Shown piece after piece: positions 8,439-17,528 of a stretch of DNA of 64,000 nt. How positions within the stretch are numbered: the stretch's first letter is position 1; each line of letters starts with the position of its first letter. The notes below the pieces were generated by a model, which was not told the DNA's origin, made no database searches, and was given only the letters and a program-made list of their open reading frames with translations. This DNA is from Bacilliculturomica massiliensis (lineage in GTDB: Bacteria > Bacillota > Clostridia > Peptostreptococcales > Anaerovoracaceae), in contig NZ_LR027602.1 in assembly GCF_900605495.1 (NCBI RefSeq), forward strand, positions 62,001-126,000, written 5' to 3'. Made by a program: the position numbers and the translations under genes.

Positions 8439-9410
8439 ATGCAGAATGAAAAATTGCTGGAAGTCCGGCATCTGAAAAAATATTTTTCCACGCCGCGGGG
8501 TCAGCTCCACGCCGTGGACGATATCAATTTTGTCATCGAAAAAGGCAAGACGCTGGGCGTGGTAGGTGAATCGGGATGCGGAAAATCCACTTTGGGAAGA
8601 GCGGTCCTGAGACTGCAGGATCCCACCTCGGGAGAAGTCATATTCCAGGGCGAGGACATTCTGAAATACAAAGCCGCTAAGATGAAACAGCTCAAGAAGG
8701 ATATGCAGCTGATCTTCCAGGATCCCTTTTCCTCGCTCAATCCCAGAATGACGGTGAGTCAGGCCATCGCTTTTCCGCTGATCATTCAGGGGGTCATCAG
8801 TCAGAAGGACAAGGCGGCTCTGGATAAACGGGTCAACGAGCTGATGGATCTGGTGGGACTGGCGCAGAGATTCGTCAATTCCTATCCCCACGAGCTGGAC
8901 GGCGGCAGGAGGCAGAGGATCGGAATCGCCAGGGCCCTTTCCCTGCAGCCGAAGTTCATCGTCTGCGACGAGCCGGTCTCGGCGCTGGACGTGTCTATTC
9001 AGGCGCAGATACTGAATCTGATGCAGGATCTGCAAAAGGAGATGGGGCTGACCTACATGTTCATCACCCACGACCTGTCCGTGGTCAAGCATCTGTCAAA
9101 CGACATCATGGTCATGTATTTGGGGATGATGGTGGAATACTGCTCGTCAGACGCGCTGTTCGCCAAGCCCCTGCATCCCTATACGAGGGCGCTGCTTTCC
9201 GCCATACCGGTGGCGGATCCCGACTGTCATATGGAGCGGGTCATCCTGCGTGGAGAGATCTCTTCTCCCATCGATCCCAAGCCGGGCTGTCGTTTTGCAG
9301 GCCGCTGCATCTACGCCACGGAGGCCTGCGTGGGCGAGGAGATTCCGCTGACCGAGTATGAACCGGGCCATTTCGTGGCCTGCGCCCGGATAAACGAGAT
9401 CCATTCCTGA
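8439..9410 (+). CDS. Dipeptide ABC transporter ATP-binding protein (DppF type)
   Basis: ATPase partner of 323 residues with Walker A GESGCGKST, Q-loop LIFQDPFSSLNP, Walker B FIVCDEPVSALD and H-switch FITHDLSVV. The signature reads LDGGRRQRI instead of LSGGQ; this Asp variant recurs in related peptide ATPases, as far as I recall, so it need not mean inactivity. The Cys-rich C-terminus is GCRFAGRCIYATEAC. I choose ATG 8439 with GGAGAG eight bases ahead; a GTG at 8430 overlapping the previous stop is the alternative. Confidence 0.9.
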   Translation: MQNEKLLEVRHLKKYFSTPRGQLHAVDDINFVIEKGKTLGVVGESGCGKSTLGRAVLRLQDPTSGEVIFQGEDILKYKAAKMKQLKKDMQLIFQDPFSSLNPRMTVSQAIAFPLIIQGVISQKDKAALDKRVNELMDLVGLAQRFVNSYPHELDGGRRQRIGIARALSLQPKFIVCDEPVSALDVSIQAQILNLMQDLQKEMGLTYMFITHDLSVVKHLSNDIMVMYLGMMVEYCSSDALFAKPLHPYTRALLSAIPVADPDCHMERVILRGEISSPIDPKPGCRFAGRCIYATEACVGEEIPLTEYEPGHFVACARINEIHS

Positions 9411-9515
9411 TGCTGAAACCGTATCTCCCGTCGGCGGGGCGCGCGCATTGCGCATTCCACTGCGGAAAAGATCGGGTGCAGATATATAAGTCAAACGATT
9501 AAGGAGGAAAGAAAA

Positions 9516-11045
9516 ATGAAAAAGGCATTGGCACTGATTTTGACCCTTTGTCTGCTGTTCACCGTCGGCTGCGGCGGAGGAAGCGACGACCAGTCCGGCG
9601 GCAGCGGGGAAGCGAAAGACACGCTGGTGTGGGTGCAGCAGGCTGACGTAACGTCCCTGGATCCCCACGTCGGCAAAGAGACGCCGGCGGTAGCGGTAAC
9701 CTGTCAGATCTTTGACACGCTTCTCGTCATGGATGAGAACAATCAGCCTTCTCCGCTTCTGGCAGAGAGCTACGAAAATGTAGACGAGCTGACCTGGAGA
9801 CTTAAACTGCGTCAGGATGTGAAATTCCACGACGGCGAGCCTATGACGGCAGAGGATGTGGTGTTCTCCCTGAACCGCGCCATCCAGTCTCCCTATGTGT
9901 CCTATGTTGTGGACGTCATCGACGATGTGACGGCGGAAGACGATTACACCGTATTGATCAAAACGAAGCAGCCGTACGCTCCGCTGCTGTCCAATCTGAC
10001 CGTGCCTTTCACGGCCATCGTTCCCAAACACGTGGTGGAAGCCGACGAAGAGGCGTTCCGTCTGAATCCGGTGGGTACCGGCGCGTACCGTTTCGGCGAG
10101 TGGAAGCAGGGCGAGTATGTGAAGCTGACGGCCAATGAAGATTATTTCCTCGGCGCTCCGAAGACTGCCAACCTGCAGATGAAGGTCGTTCCCGAGGCGT
10201 CGCAGCGTCTGATCGCGCTGGAGACAGGCGAAGCGGATCTGGCCTACGTGATCTCTGCCAACGACACGCAGAGGATCAAGGACAGCAGCGAGATCCAGCT
10301 GTTCGAGGCTCCCTCTCAGAGCGTTACCTATCTGACCCAGAATATGACCAAGGAATACTTTGCAAATGAGAAAGTACGGCAGGCCATCCGTTACGCAGTT
10401 GACACGAAACTGATCGTGGATTCCATGCTGTACGGAAACGGCCAGCCTGCCAATTCGCTGATCCCCATCTCATCCTTCGGCTATTCGGATAAGTCCAAGG
10501 TATATGAGCACAACGTGGAGAAGGCGAAGCAGCTGATGGTCGATGCGGGATATCCCGACGGATTCTCCTGCACGCTGTCCGTAACCGACGACCCGGTAAA
10601 GATGGAAGTGTGTCAGGTCATCCAGAACCAGCTTAAAGAGATCGGTATCGACGTCAGCATTCAGGTAAGAGAGTACGGCACCTGGATCGATGAACTGGGA
10701 ACCGGTTCCCACGACCTTTCCTACACCGGATGGGTCTGCGTAACGGCTGACGCGGATTACAACTATTACTCCCTCTATCACTCTTCTCAGGTGGGTTATC
10801 CCGGAAACGACGCCTTCCTGAAGAACGAGGACGTGGATCGTCTGGTCATGGCGGGCCGCGAGACGGCGGATCCGGCGGAACGTCAGAAGGATTACGATCA
10901 GCTGGAAGAACTGCTGGGAGATATCACGCCGTACACTCCGCTGTACTACAGCAGTGTGAACGTGGGCGCCAGCAACAAGGTCGAGGGCTTTACCGTGGAT
11001 GTAAACGGTTACCATCGCCTGCGCAACGTGACGGTAGGGCAGTAA
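9516..11045 (+). CDS. Peptide-binding lipoprotein of the first ABC system (SBP family 5)
   Basis: Extracellular solute-binding protein of 509 residues. The signal peptide MKKALALILTLCLLFTVGC ends in a Cys for lipid attachment, although the residue three before it is Thr rather than Leu. A Gly/Ser linker follows, then TLVWVQQADVTSLDPHVGKE and the family-5 pattern WRLKLRQDVKFHDGEPMTAEDVVFSL. AAGGAGGAAAG precedes the ATG. It lies downstream of permeases and ATPases, unlike the second system in this window where the binding protein comes first. Dipeptides, perhaps isoaspartyl ones given iadA in the same operon, are the inferred ligands. Confidence 0.92.
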   Translation: MKKALALILTLCLLFTVGCGGGSDDQSGGSGEAKDTLVWVQQADVTSLDPHVGKETPAVAVTCQIFDTLLVMDENNQPSPLLAESYENVDELTWRLKLRQDVKFHDGEPMTAEDVVFSLNRAIQSPYVSYVVDVIDDVTAEDDYTVLIKTKQPYAPLLSNLTVPFTAIVPKHVVEADEEAFRLNPVGTGAYRFGEWKQGEYVKLTANEDYFLGAPKTANLQMKVVPEASQRLIALETGEADLAYVISANDTQRIKDSSEIQLFEAPSQSVTYLTQNMTKEYFANEKVRQAIRYAVDTKLIVDSMLYGNGQPANSLIPISSFGYSDKSKVYEHNVEKAKQLMVDAGYPDGFSCTLSVTDDPVKMEVCQVIQNQLKEIGIDVSIQVREYGTWIDELGTGSHDLSYTGWVCVTADADYNYYSLYHSSQVGYPGNDAFLKNEDVDRLVMAGRETADPAERQKDYDQLEELLGDITPYTPLYYSSVNVGASNKVEGFTVDVNGYHRLRNVTVGQ

Positions 11046-11049
11046 TGTT

Positions 11050-11814
11050 ATGAGGCTGACAAATTTGACTTGCAGACAGGCGGAAGACTATTTCCGTTCA
11101 TCTGATATGGTGATGATGGCTGTGGGAAGCGTGGAAAACCACGGCAGCCACAATGTTTTGGGCGTTGATATCCTGATCCCTGAAAAGCTGCTGAACATGA
11201 TAGAGGAAAAGACGGAGATCCTCATCGCTCCCAGCTGTCCTTACGGGGCCTGCGACGACCTGACCGGCTACGCCGGCACCGTGTCGGTGGGCGAGGATTG
11301 CCTGTACGAATTTTTAAAGCGCATCGCGGAAGGACTGTACCGCCACGGCGCGCGAAAGATCCTGTTTCTCAACGGACACGGCGGCAACAGTTCGTCCATC
11401 ACAAAGGTCTGTCTGGATCTGGACCGGATGGGAGCCGCAGGCGTCATGCTGAACTGGTGGCAGCTTGCCGGAGACCTGAATCCAGACTGGAAGGGCGGGC
11501 ACGGCGGCGGGGAAGAGACTGCGGCCATGATGGCGGTAGACCCCGGGCTGGTCCACTTTGATGAGATGCGGACCATGGAGCTGGTGGACGACATGGGAGA
11601 ACGTTTTCCTACCGCAGGTTTTGACAAGGTCCTGTTCCGGAATGTAGGCGTTCCCATTCCACGGGAAGTGAAGAAATACACGACCAACGGCTGGATCGGT
11701 CCGGACGATCCCAAGTACGCCACCGAAGAGTGGGGGAAAGAGATGCTGAGCGCTATGGCGGATTTCATCGCCGCGTTTATCGAGGAATTCAGACACGTGA
11801 AGATCGGTAAATAA
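11050..11814 (+). CDS. Creatininase-family amidohydrolase
   Basis: A 254-residue member of the creatininase/MftE-like family of dinuclear-metal cyclic amide or peptide hydrolases. The metal ligands are visible: E29 and H31 in VGSVENHG, D40 in GVDILIP, the NGHGGN loop near residue 114 and GGGEETA near residue 153. It starts 5 bases after the binding-protein stop, so it is the last gene of the IadA/Dpp operon. Creatinine itself is an unlikely substrate in this setting. A small cyclic amide such as a succinimide or diketopiperazine would fit peptide salvage, but that is inference. Confidence 0.85.
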   Translation: MRLTNLTCRQAEDYFRSSDMVMMAVGSVENHGSHNVLGVDILIPEKLLNMIEEKTEILIAPSCPYGACDDLTGYAGTVSVGEDCLYEFLKRIAEGLYRHGARKILFLNGHGGNSSSITKVCLDLDRMGAAGVMLNWWQLAGDLNPDWKGGHGGGEETAAMMAVDPGLVHFDEMRTMELVDDMGERFPTAGFDKVLFRNVGVPIPREVKKYTTNGWIGPDDPKYATEEWGKEMLSAMADFIAAFIEEFRHVKIGK

Positions 11815-11870
11815 GGCGGCCAAAAGGCTGGGGCCAGCGCCGGAGGAAAGCGGAACAGACAGAGAAAAAT

Positions 11871-11918
11871 AAAAAGGCGAACGCCGAAGATCTTCAGATC
11901 TCCGGCGTTCGCCTTTTT
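11871..11918. terminator. Strong bidirectional terminator
   Basis: AAAAAGGCGAACGCCG (11871-11886) pairs perfectly with CGGCGTTCGCCTTTTT (11903-11918), and the AGATCT palindromes between them extend the stem. There are A and T runs on both sides. It lies between the creatininase gene and the convergent LysR gene and can serve both. Confidence 0.92.
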
Positions 11919-11955
11919 GATAACATAGGAAATATCGCCTTTCTTTGGCGATATC
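11914..11955. repeat. Post-terminator repeat, copy 1
   Basis: Directly after the terminator stem, TTTTTGATAACATAGGAAAT leads into ATCGCC, then a small hairpin of ATATCGCC (11932-11939) with GGCGATAT (11947-11954). Nearly the same sequence follows another terminator at 36694-36732. Confidence 0.6.
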
Positions 11956-11984
11956 GAGCTTACCTTGGGCCAGACGCCGCCGCG

Positions 11985-12914
11985 CTATAAAAGAGAATTC
12001 CCGGTGGCCGCGCGGCTGTCGGTGCGGAGACAGGCGATCAGATAATCCCGCAGGGCGGTAAAGTCGGGATCTGCGGCCGTGGTTTTCAGGCACATCAGAT
12101 TCAGAGAGATATATTTCTCCGGGAGGATCGGCACGGCGCTGACCTGATAATAGTCGGCGAAGGATTCGGACGCGATGGTGATCCCCTGACCGTTTCGGAT
12201 CAGATCCATCATCACGTCCAGATTGTCGGCCCGGTAAACGCTGGTAGTGACCACATTGTGCTTGCGGCAGACGGCTTCCATAGCCTTATTATCGGTAGAA
12301 CCTGTGGGTCCGGAGATAATGGCGCGGCCCTGCAGGTCCCGGAAGCGGACAAAGGGAAGATCGCTCTGCGGGTCGTCATGAGACATCAGTACGCATTGAC
12401 GTTCCTTGAGCAGTTCCACCACCATATAGTCCGACAGGTTCATCGTCTGGCGGATGGGGGACGGCGGCAGGCGGTCCACGGCGAAGTCCATGGATTTCTG
12501 AGAGAGGGCCTCCAGTGCGTTGTAATCCAGATCGGTAGTGATAAAAGTGACCTCTACGGCCGGCTGGGCGTTGAAAAAGGCGCAGACCATGTGAAAAATT
12601 CCGGTGGTCAGAGCCCGGGGCCCGACGCCGATCCGCAGCTGACGCCTGCGCGTCTCATCCGGGCGGGTGACATTTCGCTGGAATTTTTCCCATGCGTCCA
12701 TCACGTCCGCGGCTTCGCGGCAGAATCGCCGTCCTTCCGGCGTGAGAGCCACGCCGTGAGGCGCGCGGATAAACAAAACGTACTGCAGTTCCTGCTCCAG
12801 AGCTTTGATCTGTAGAGAAAGAGCAGGCTGGGAGATAAAGAGCTTTTCAGCGGCTTTTGAGAAGCTTTTGTATTTTTCTACTGCCAGGGCGTACTTACAC
12901 TGAATGATCGTCAC
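11985..12914 (-). CDS. LysR-family transcriptional regulator
   Basis: A 309-residue LysR-type regulator. The N-terminal winged helix (residues 1-60) shows SFSKAAEKLFISQPALSLQI followed by LEQELQYVLFIR and LTPEGRRF. The effector domain begins near residue 92 (QLRIGVGPRALTTGIFHMV) with the second half-domain around VLMSHDDPQSDLPFV. It is divergent from alanine dehydrogenase with 128 bases between start codons, and a T-N11-A box lies in that gap. The expected target is therefore ald, itself, or both. The inducer is unknown. Confidence 0.9.
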   Translation of the reverse strand: MTIIQCKYALAVEKYKSFSKAAEKLFISQPALSLQIKALEQELQYVLFIRAPHGVALTPEGRRFCREAADVMDAWEKFQRNVTRPDETRRRQLRIGVGPRALTTGIFHMVCAFFNAQPAVEVTFITTDLDYNALEALSQKSMDFAVDRLPPSPIRQTMNLSDYMVVELLKERQCVLMSHDDPQSDLPFVRFRDLQGRAIISGPTGSTDNKAMEAVCRKHNVVTTSVYRADNLDVMMDLIRNGQGITIASESFADYYQVSAVPILPEKYISLNLMCLKTTAADPDFTALRDYLIACLRTDSRAATGNSLL

Positions 12915-12942
12915 CTTCGGATCCTCCCTATTTGTTTTTCTT

Positions 12943-12957
12943 ATACTGTTATTGTAT
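12943..12957. promoter_or_regulatory. LysR-type T-N11-A operator box
   Basis: ATAC (12943-12946) and GTAT (12954-12957) are dyad symmetric around 7 bases, giving the classical T-N11-A pattern. It sits in the divergent LysR/alanine dehydrogenase intergenic region, as expected for this regulator class. Confidence 0.5.
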
Positions 12958-13042
12958 CTACAAATTATCTTTTTTACAAGGCGTTTGATAGAATCAGGTC
13001 ATAAACTGCGGTCTGCTGCGAATTGCAAGAGGAGGAATTGAA

Positions 13043-14170
13043 ATGATCATCGGCATAACGAAGGAAATCAAGGATCACGAAACAAGAGTGGGGCTTGTCC
13101 CGTCGGACGTCAAGGGACTCGTCGAATCGGGACACACGGTCTATGTAGAGACGGGCGCCGGCCAACAGTGCGGATTTCCGGACGAGGACTATGTAGCTGT
13201 GGGCGCCAGTATCCTGGGCACCATGAAAGAGGTCTATGACAGTTCAGAGCTGGTAGCCAGCGTGAAAGAGCTGGAGGAACGGCATTATCCGCTGCTCAGG
13301 GAAAACCTCATCGTGACTACCTGTCTCCACTCCAATTCCCATCCGGATGAGGTGGACGCTCTGCTGAACAGCAAGGTCATCGGTATTGCCTACGAGGATA
13401 TCACAGACGTATCCGGAGGATTCCCCACGCTGAAAATGCAGAGTCCCATCGCCGCAAAAGGGGCGTTCATCATGGCGGCGTATTATATGACCAGCGTACA
13501 GGGAGGACCTGGGATCATGCTGGCAAAGGTGCCCGGCTGTGCCACGGCCCATGTGACGGTACTGGGAGCTGGCTGGAGCGGCGTGGCCGCGGCGGAAGCG
13601 GCGGCCGGTATGGGAAATCAGGTCACCGTCCTTGATATTTCTCCTGACAAGCTCACCGCGGCGAAGGCACTGCTGCCGTCCAGCGTGGAATTCCTGCTGT
13701 CTACCAAGAGCAATATAGAAGATTGTCTGGAACGCACGGACCTTCTGATGAACTGCGTTCCCTGGCCCAAGAACCGCAAGGACTATCTTGTGACCCGTCA
13801 GATGCTGCGGGAGCATGCGAAAAAAACACTGTTCATCACAGATGTGGCCTGCGACGTGGACGGAGCGCTGGAGACGTGCGTCAGGTCCACCTCTCATTCC
13901 GATCCGCTCTTTGTGGAGGAAGGGATCACGCACTACGCCGTGGACAACATACCCGCAGCCTTTGGCCGGACTTCAGGAAGGCTCTTCCCTCAGGCGTATG
14001 CCGCTCTCATTCAGGAGATCGCCGATAAGGGCATCGACAGGGCGCTGAGGGAAAATGAACATCTCAGGAGAGGGCTGACCTGCTACAAAGGCATTCTGAC
14101 GCTGGAGGAGACCGGTCTGAAACAGAACCGGCCCTATCAGACCCCGGAAGAAGCTCTGGGAATGAAATAG
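13043..14170 (+). CDS. ald: Alanine dehydrogenase family protein
   Basis: NAD-dependent enzyme of 375 residues that in this family interconverts L-alanine with pyruvate and ammonia. The N-terminal part has MIIGITKEIKDHETRVGLVP and the substrate-contact VKEL. The Rossmann motif is VTVLGAGWSGVAAAEAA near residue 171. The usual LHLA substrate loop reads TCLHSNSHPD here and the late region differs from well-known Ald proteins, so a related amino or imino acid substrate is possible. Good Shine-Dalgarno GAGGAGG. It is divergent from LysR and followed by its own terminator. In context it would oxidise alanine freed from peptides. Confidence 0.8.
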   Translation: MIIGITKEIKDHETRVGLVPSDVKGLVESGHTVYVETGAGQQCGFPDEDYVAVGASILGTMKEVYDSSELVASVKELEERHYPLLRENLIVTTCLHSNSHPDEVDALLNSKVIGIAYEDITDVSGGFPTLKMQSPIAAKGAFIMAAYYMTSVQGGPGIMLAKVPGCATAHVTVLGAGWSGVAAAEAAAGMGNQVTVLDISPDKLTAAKALLPSSVEFLLSTKSNIEDCLERTDLLMNCVPWPKNRKDYLVTRQMLREHAKKTLFITDVACDVDGALETCVRSTSHSDPLFVEEGITHYAVDNIPAAFGRTSGRLFPQAYAALIQEIADKGIDRALRENEHLRRGLTCYKGILTLEETGLKQNRPYQTPEEALGMK

Positions 14171-14208
14171 ACCCTTCCGGCTTAAGGCCGGTGAAGAGAC
14201 GTAAGAAA

Positions 14209-14241
14209 AAAAGATCCCCGTGGACTGCACGGGGATCTTTT
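14209..14241. terminator. Terminator after alanine dehydrogenase
   Basis: AAAAGATCCCCGTG (14209-14222) pairs perfectly with CACGGGGATCTTTT (14228-14241) around a 5-base loop. It ends ald and can also stop the convergent minus-strand hypothetical gene. Confidence 0.9.
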
Positions 14242-14286
14242 AATGGGACTGATATAGGTAAACGGAAGACGTAGGTGCAGCGGAGA

Positions 14287-14742
14287 CTATATTGTCTTCG
14301 AATCCTCTTTGATCCGACCGATCAGGTCGATGACGCCGTCGATCTCACGGCCCAGTTTTTCCAGATCCGCGCTGTCCACGTTGTGGTTTAGGAACAGCTG
14401 CTCGATGCACTCGTTCATACGGTTGATCTGCTCCGCCTCCTTTACAAAGAGCCTGAAATTACTGCTCTGGGCGGCGTTCTGAAATTTTTTCAAGTCTTTT
14501 GTGATAAACGATACGATCTCCCGCTCATCTGCGAATTTACCGTGGCTGATGGCATAGGGCCGCATGCGCTGGAGAAAATATTTGTCTCCGGAAGTAATGT
14601 TGAACACGTAGGAAACGATCATGCCGTCGCCTACCTCGAAATTGACAATGAACATATCGCTTTTGATCATTTTGATCTCTGACGCGCCCAGCTGCCTGAG
14701 ACTGACTTCGATCAGATCGCCTGTGATACTGTTGATATTCAT
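14287..14742 (-). CDS. Conserved-looking hypothetical protein
   Basis: A 151-residue soluble protein that I do not recognise. The first half looks like mixed alpha/beta (SEIKMIKSDMFIVNFEV, MIVSYVFNI, KYFLQRMRPY) and the second half is helical with charged heptad-like stretches. GAGAGGAGG lies about 5 bases before ATG. It follows the ion-transporter gene on the same strand after 66 bases and is probably co-transcribed, so it may be an accessory of that carrier. Confidence 0.7.
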   Translation of the reverse strand: MNINSITGDLIEVSLRQLGASEIKMIKSDMFIVNFEVGDGMIVSYVFNITSGDKYFLQRMRPYAISHGKFADEREIVSFITKDLKKFQNAAQSSNFRLFVKEAEQINRMNECIEQLFLNHNVDSADLEKLGREIDGVIDLIGRIKEDSKTI

Positions 14743-14808
14743 GAGAACCTCCTCTCACTCTCAGCGAAAATGCGCGGATAAAAGCGCGCATGATCTGCGG
14801 AACAGAGA

Positions 14809-16077
14809 CTATAGAGCATATCTGATCAGCAGAAATATGGTGGAAATAATAACGGATAAGATCATCAGCGGAAAACCGACCTTCAGATAACCGGAAAATG
14901 AGATCGGATAACCGTGTTTATTTCCAATGCCGGAGAGGACCACGTTGGCGGAAGCGCCGATCAACGTGCCGTTTCCGCCCAGGCAGGCTCCCAGGGAGAT
15001 GGCCCACCAGAAAGGCGTTACGTCGATGCCGTCGGCCTGCATGGTGAGGATCAGCGGGATCAGAGTGGCAACAAAGGGGATGTTGTCCAGCACCGAGGAC
15101 AGCAGCGCGGAGGCCCAGAGGAGCACCATCATAGTGATGATCATGTGTCCGTCCGTGACAGACATGAGAATTTGGGCAAGCTTATTGATGACGCCGGACT
15201 CCACCATGCCGCCGACCACGACGAAGAGGCCGGTAAAAAACACGATGGTAGACCACTCCACATCCGCTATGATCTGGTCCGCGTCCTGCCTGCCGATGAG
15301 GAGCATAACGGAAGCTCCGGCCAGCGCGATGGCGGAAGAATCCAGGTGGAGCGTACTGTGGAGGACAAAGCCCAGAGCTACCAGGGCGATCATAGCGATG
15401 CTTTTTTTCATCAGAGCTGCGTCCCGGATGGTTTTCTTCTCGTCCAGTTCCAGAACTGCCAGCTTCGCGCGCTCCGTCACCACCAGAGACCTGTAGTACA
15501 GAAAGCGGAAACAGAGCAGAGTGACCGCCAGAATGATCACCACAGCCAGACCGGTGTTCGTGATAAAGTCAACGAAGCTCAGACCAGCGGCGCTTCCGAT
15601 CATAATATTCGGGGGGTCTCCGATTAGGGTGGCCGTACCGCCGATGTTGGAAGCGAGGATCTGTGTCACCAGAAAGGGCACCGGATCGACTTCCAGCATA
15701 CGGGTGATGGCGATGGTCATGGGACCGATCAGCAGGACTGTGGTCACGTTGTCCAGGAAGGCCGACAGGACCGCGGTGATCAGGACGAACAACACCATGA
15801 TGCGCCAGGGATCTCCCTTGGCCAGCTTCGCCGAGCGTATGGCTATGTATTCAAAGACGCCGGACTGACGGACCACCGCCACAAAGAGCATCATGCCGAT
15901 CAGAACGCCGATGGTGTTGAAGTCGATGTAGGAGACGCTTGTCTCCACGGAGAGAACCTGTGTCAGAAGCAGAACGACAGCTCCCGCTACGGCCGCCACA
16001 GAGCGGTGGACCTTCTCCGTCATAATACTTACGATAACGATCAGAAAAACTGCGATAGAAATAAGCTGATGAATCAT
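14809..16077 (-). CDS. ArsB/NhaD-type membrane ion transporter
   Basis: Integral membrane carrier of 422 residues with about 11-12 helices. The ion-transporter superfamily hallmarks are present: FLDNVTTVLLIGPMT near residue 108 and ASNIGGTATLIGDPPNIMIG near residue 141, with a second inverted-repeat copy SVLDNIPFVATLIPL and ACLGGNGTLIGASANVVLSG. These paired loops bind substrate and sodium in the family. Anion or dicarboxylate export and Na+/H+ exchange are both known, so the substrate is open. AGAGGAGT precedes the ATG. Confidence 0.87.
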   Translation of the reverse strand: MIHQLISIAVFLIVIVSIMTEKVHRSVAAVAGAVVLLLTQVLSVETSVSYIDFNTIGVLIGMMLFVAVVRQSGVFEYIAIRSAKLAKGDPWRIMVLFVLITAVLSAFLDNVTTVLLIGPMTIAITRMLEVDPVPFLVTQILASNIGGTATLIGDPPNIMIGSAAGLSFVDFITNTGLAVVIILAVTLLCFRFLYYRSLVVTERAKLAVLELDEKKTIRDAALMKKSIAMIALVALGFVLHSTLHLDSSAIALAGASVMLLIGRQDADQIIADVEWSTIVFFTGLFVVVGGMVESGVINKLAQILMSVTDGHMIITMMVLLWASALLSSVLDNIPFVATLIPLILTMQADGIDVTPFWWAISLGACLGGNGTLIGASANVVLSGIGNKHGYPISFSGYLKVGFPLMILSVIISTIFLLIRYAL

Positions 16078-16519
16078 TGCTGTTTACTCCTCTTGCTTTG
16101 TATTCAATATAGAGACATTTTACGCTTTTTTGTGCCGAATGCAAGAGAAGAAAGGGCTGTGAAAAATAGTCGAAAAAGAGCAATAATTACCCGGATAAAA
16201 CCGTCCTGGCAGGGCGAATATTTTCGGACAATTCTCAGTAATGCGGCATCGTTTCGCATTCAAAAATAAAGATAAAGATTGAAAATTGAAGACGCCACAG
16301 TTCCAGTATAAGACAAAACTGAAAACCTGTAAAGATGCGATCAGCGACCTGGCGTCAGTCTCCGGCTGCAGCGCTTATTTGGGGGATGATAAAATTTATA
16401 TTTACACATATGTAAAAAACAGGTTGACACAGCGTTGCGATAAATGTATTATTATGTAAAACATAGGCATATATACTAATTCAATAAGCAAGATCATAAT
16501 TGGAAAGGAAGAAAATATT
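16078..16519. other. 442-base intergenic region
   Basis: This region lies between the divergent transporter and Rpn genes. The first 190 bases hold the transporter leader, with a Shine-Dalgarno at 16088 on the minus strand, and no clear minus promoter. The last 120 bases are AT-rich and contain the Rpn promoter and, at 16401-16416, a TTTACA/TGTAAA dyad just upstream of its -35. I see no RNA gene or small coding frame. Confidence 0.5.
16424..16452 (+). promoter_or_regulatory. Near-consensus sigma-70 promoter of the Rpn gene
   Basis: A perfect TTGACA at 16424-16429, a 17-base spacer and TATTAT at 16447-16452. The TTTACA-CATA-TGTAAA dyad at 16401-16416 lies immediately upstream and could be an operator. 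This is the strongest housekeeping promoter in the window. Confidence 0.8.
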
Positions 16520-17473
16520 ATGGCAGGTCATCACAAGCGCCTACTGCCCTTAACCAGCGATCTGGTCTTTCACGCAGTATTCGGCAGGGACACAAAAGAA
16601 TCCAGAGACGCTCTCATCGCACTGCTCAACGTGATCCTGGGGAGAGTAGAAGATCCGATCGTGGATATCATTTATTTAAATCCCATCAGCTATCCGGCGG
16701 ATATAGGGGGAAAAACACCTAATATGGATATTAAGGTCATGACTGACGGCGGAGAGCTGATCGACATTGAAATCCAGGTAGTGGTCAAAGACATCTATCG
16801 TGACCGAACAGTATATTATGGGTCCCGGATGATCTCCGACGACTTGGAAAAAGGGCAGGATTATGATAAAATAAAAAAAACGATCGTAATCAGTATATTG
16901 GATGAGGAGCTGTTTCCTGAGACGGAGAAATGCCATACGGAGTTCCGCTATATTGAGAGAGAAGAAGGATTTGAACTGACAGATATCATCAGTCTTCATT
17001 TTCTGGAGCTCTCAAAAATCGATACGGGAAAGCCGGCAGCCGAGATGACGGAAGCGGAACGGCTGGGGGCTTACATTAAATATGCGGCGGAGGATGGCAA
17101 AGAAGCGTACATTCAGGAGCTCCTTGCACAGGGAGAAGGTGCGATTCGGATGACAGATACCATACTGAAAAAGGTCAGCGAAGAAGACATTTTGAGGGAA
17201 CGTTATCAGGCGGAGAAGAAACGCGAGTACGATATCAATACGATGAAGTCGCTGCTGGCACGCAGGAGCGCGGAGGCCATGGAGAAAGGTCTGGAAGAGG
17301 GCCGAAAGGAAGGTCAAAAGGAAGGCCGAGAGGCAGGTCGAAGGGAGAGTTATCGCCAATTGGCTGTAAAGCTGATGGCGAAAGGAATGACGGAGGAAGA
17401 GATTGCGGGACTTTTTGAAATCACCGCGGACCAGGTAAGACAGCTGACAGAGGATCAAAAAGAACTGAAATGA
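16520..17473 (+). CDS. Rpn-family PD-(D/E)XK nuclease-like protein
   Basis: A 317-residue protein of the Rpn (recombination-promoting nuclease)/PDDEXK transposase-like family. The opening LTSDLVFHAVFGRD and the catalytic segment MDIKVMTDGGELIDIEIQ (D...ExQ) near residues 74-91 are typical, followed by RTVYYGSRMISDDLEKGQDY. The C-terminal third carries a charged EGRKEGQKEGREAGRRE repeat and a helix-turn-helix-like end (TEEEIAGLFEITADQVRQL). Relatives act as DNases in RecA-independent recombination or, in some cases, in defence. It has its own strong promoter and terminator. No transposon ends flank it. Confidence 0.88.
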   Translation: MAGHHKRLLPLTSDLVFHAVFGRDTKESRDALIALLNVILGRVEDPIVDIIYLNPISYPADIGGKTPNMDIKVMTDGGELIDIEIQVVVKDIYRDRTVYYGSRMISDDLEKGQDYDKIKKTIVISILDEELFPETEKCHTEFRYIEREEGFELTDIISLHFLELSKIDTGKPAAEMTEAERLGAYIKYAAEDGKEAYIQELLAQGEGAIRMTDTILKKVSEEDILRERYQAEKKREYDINTMKSLLARRSAEAMEKGLEEGRKEGQKEGREAGRRESYRQLAVKLMAKGMTEEEIAGLFEITADQVRQLTEDQKELK

Positions 17474-17528
17474 CGCGTTCTGCCGGCGAAAGAGACGATC
17501 CATAATGACATGGATCGTACGGTGTGAG

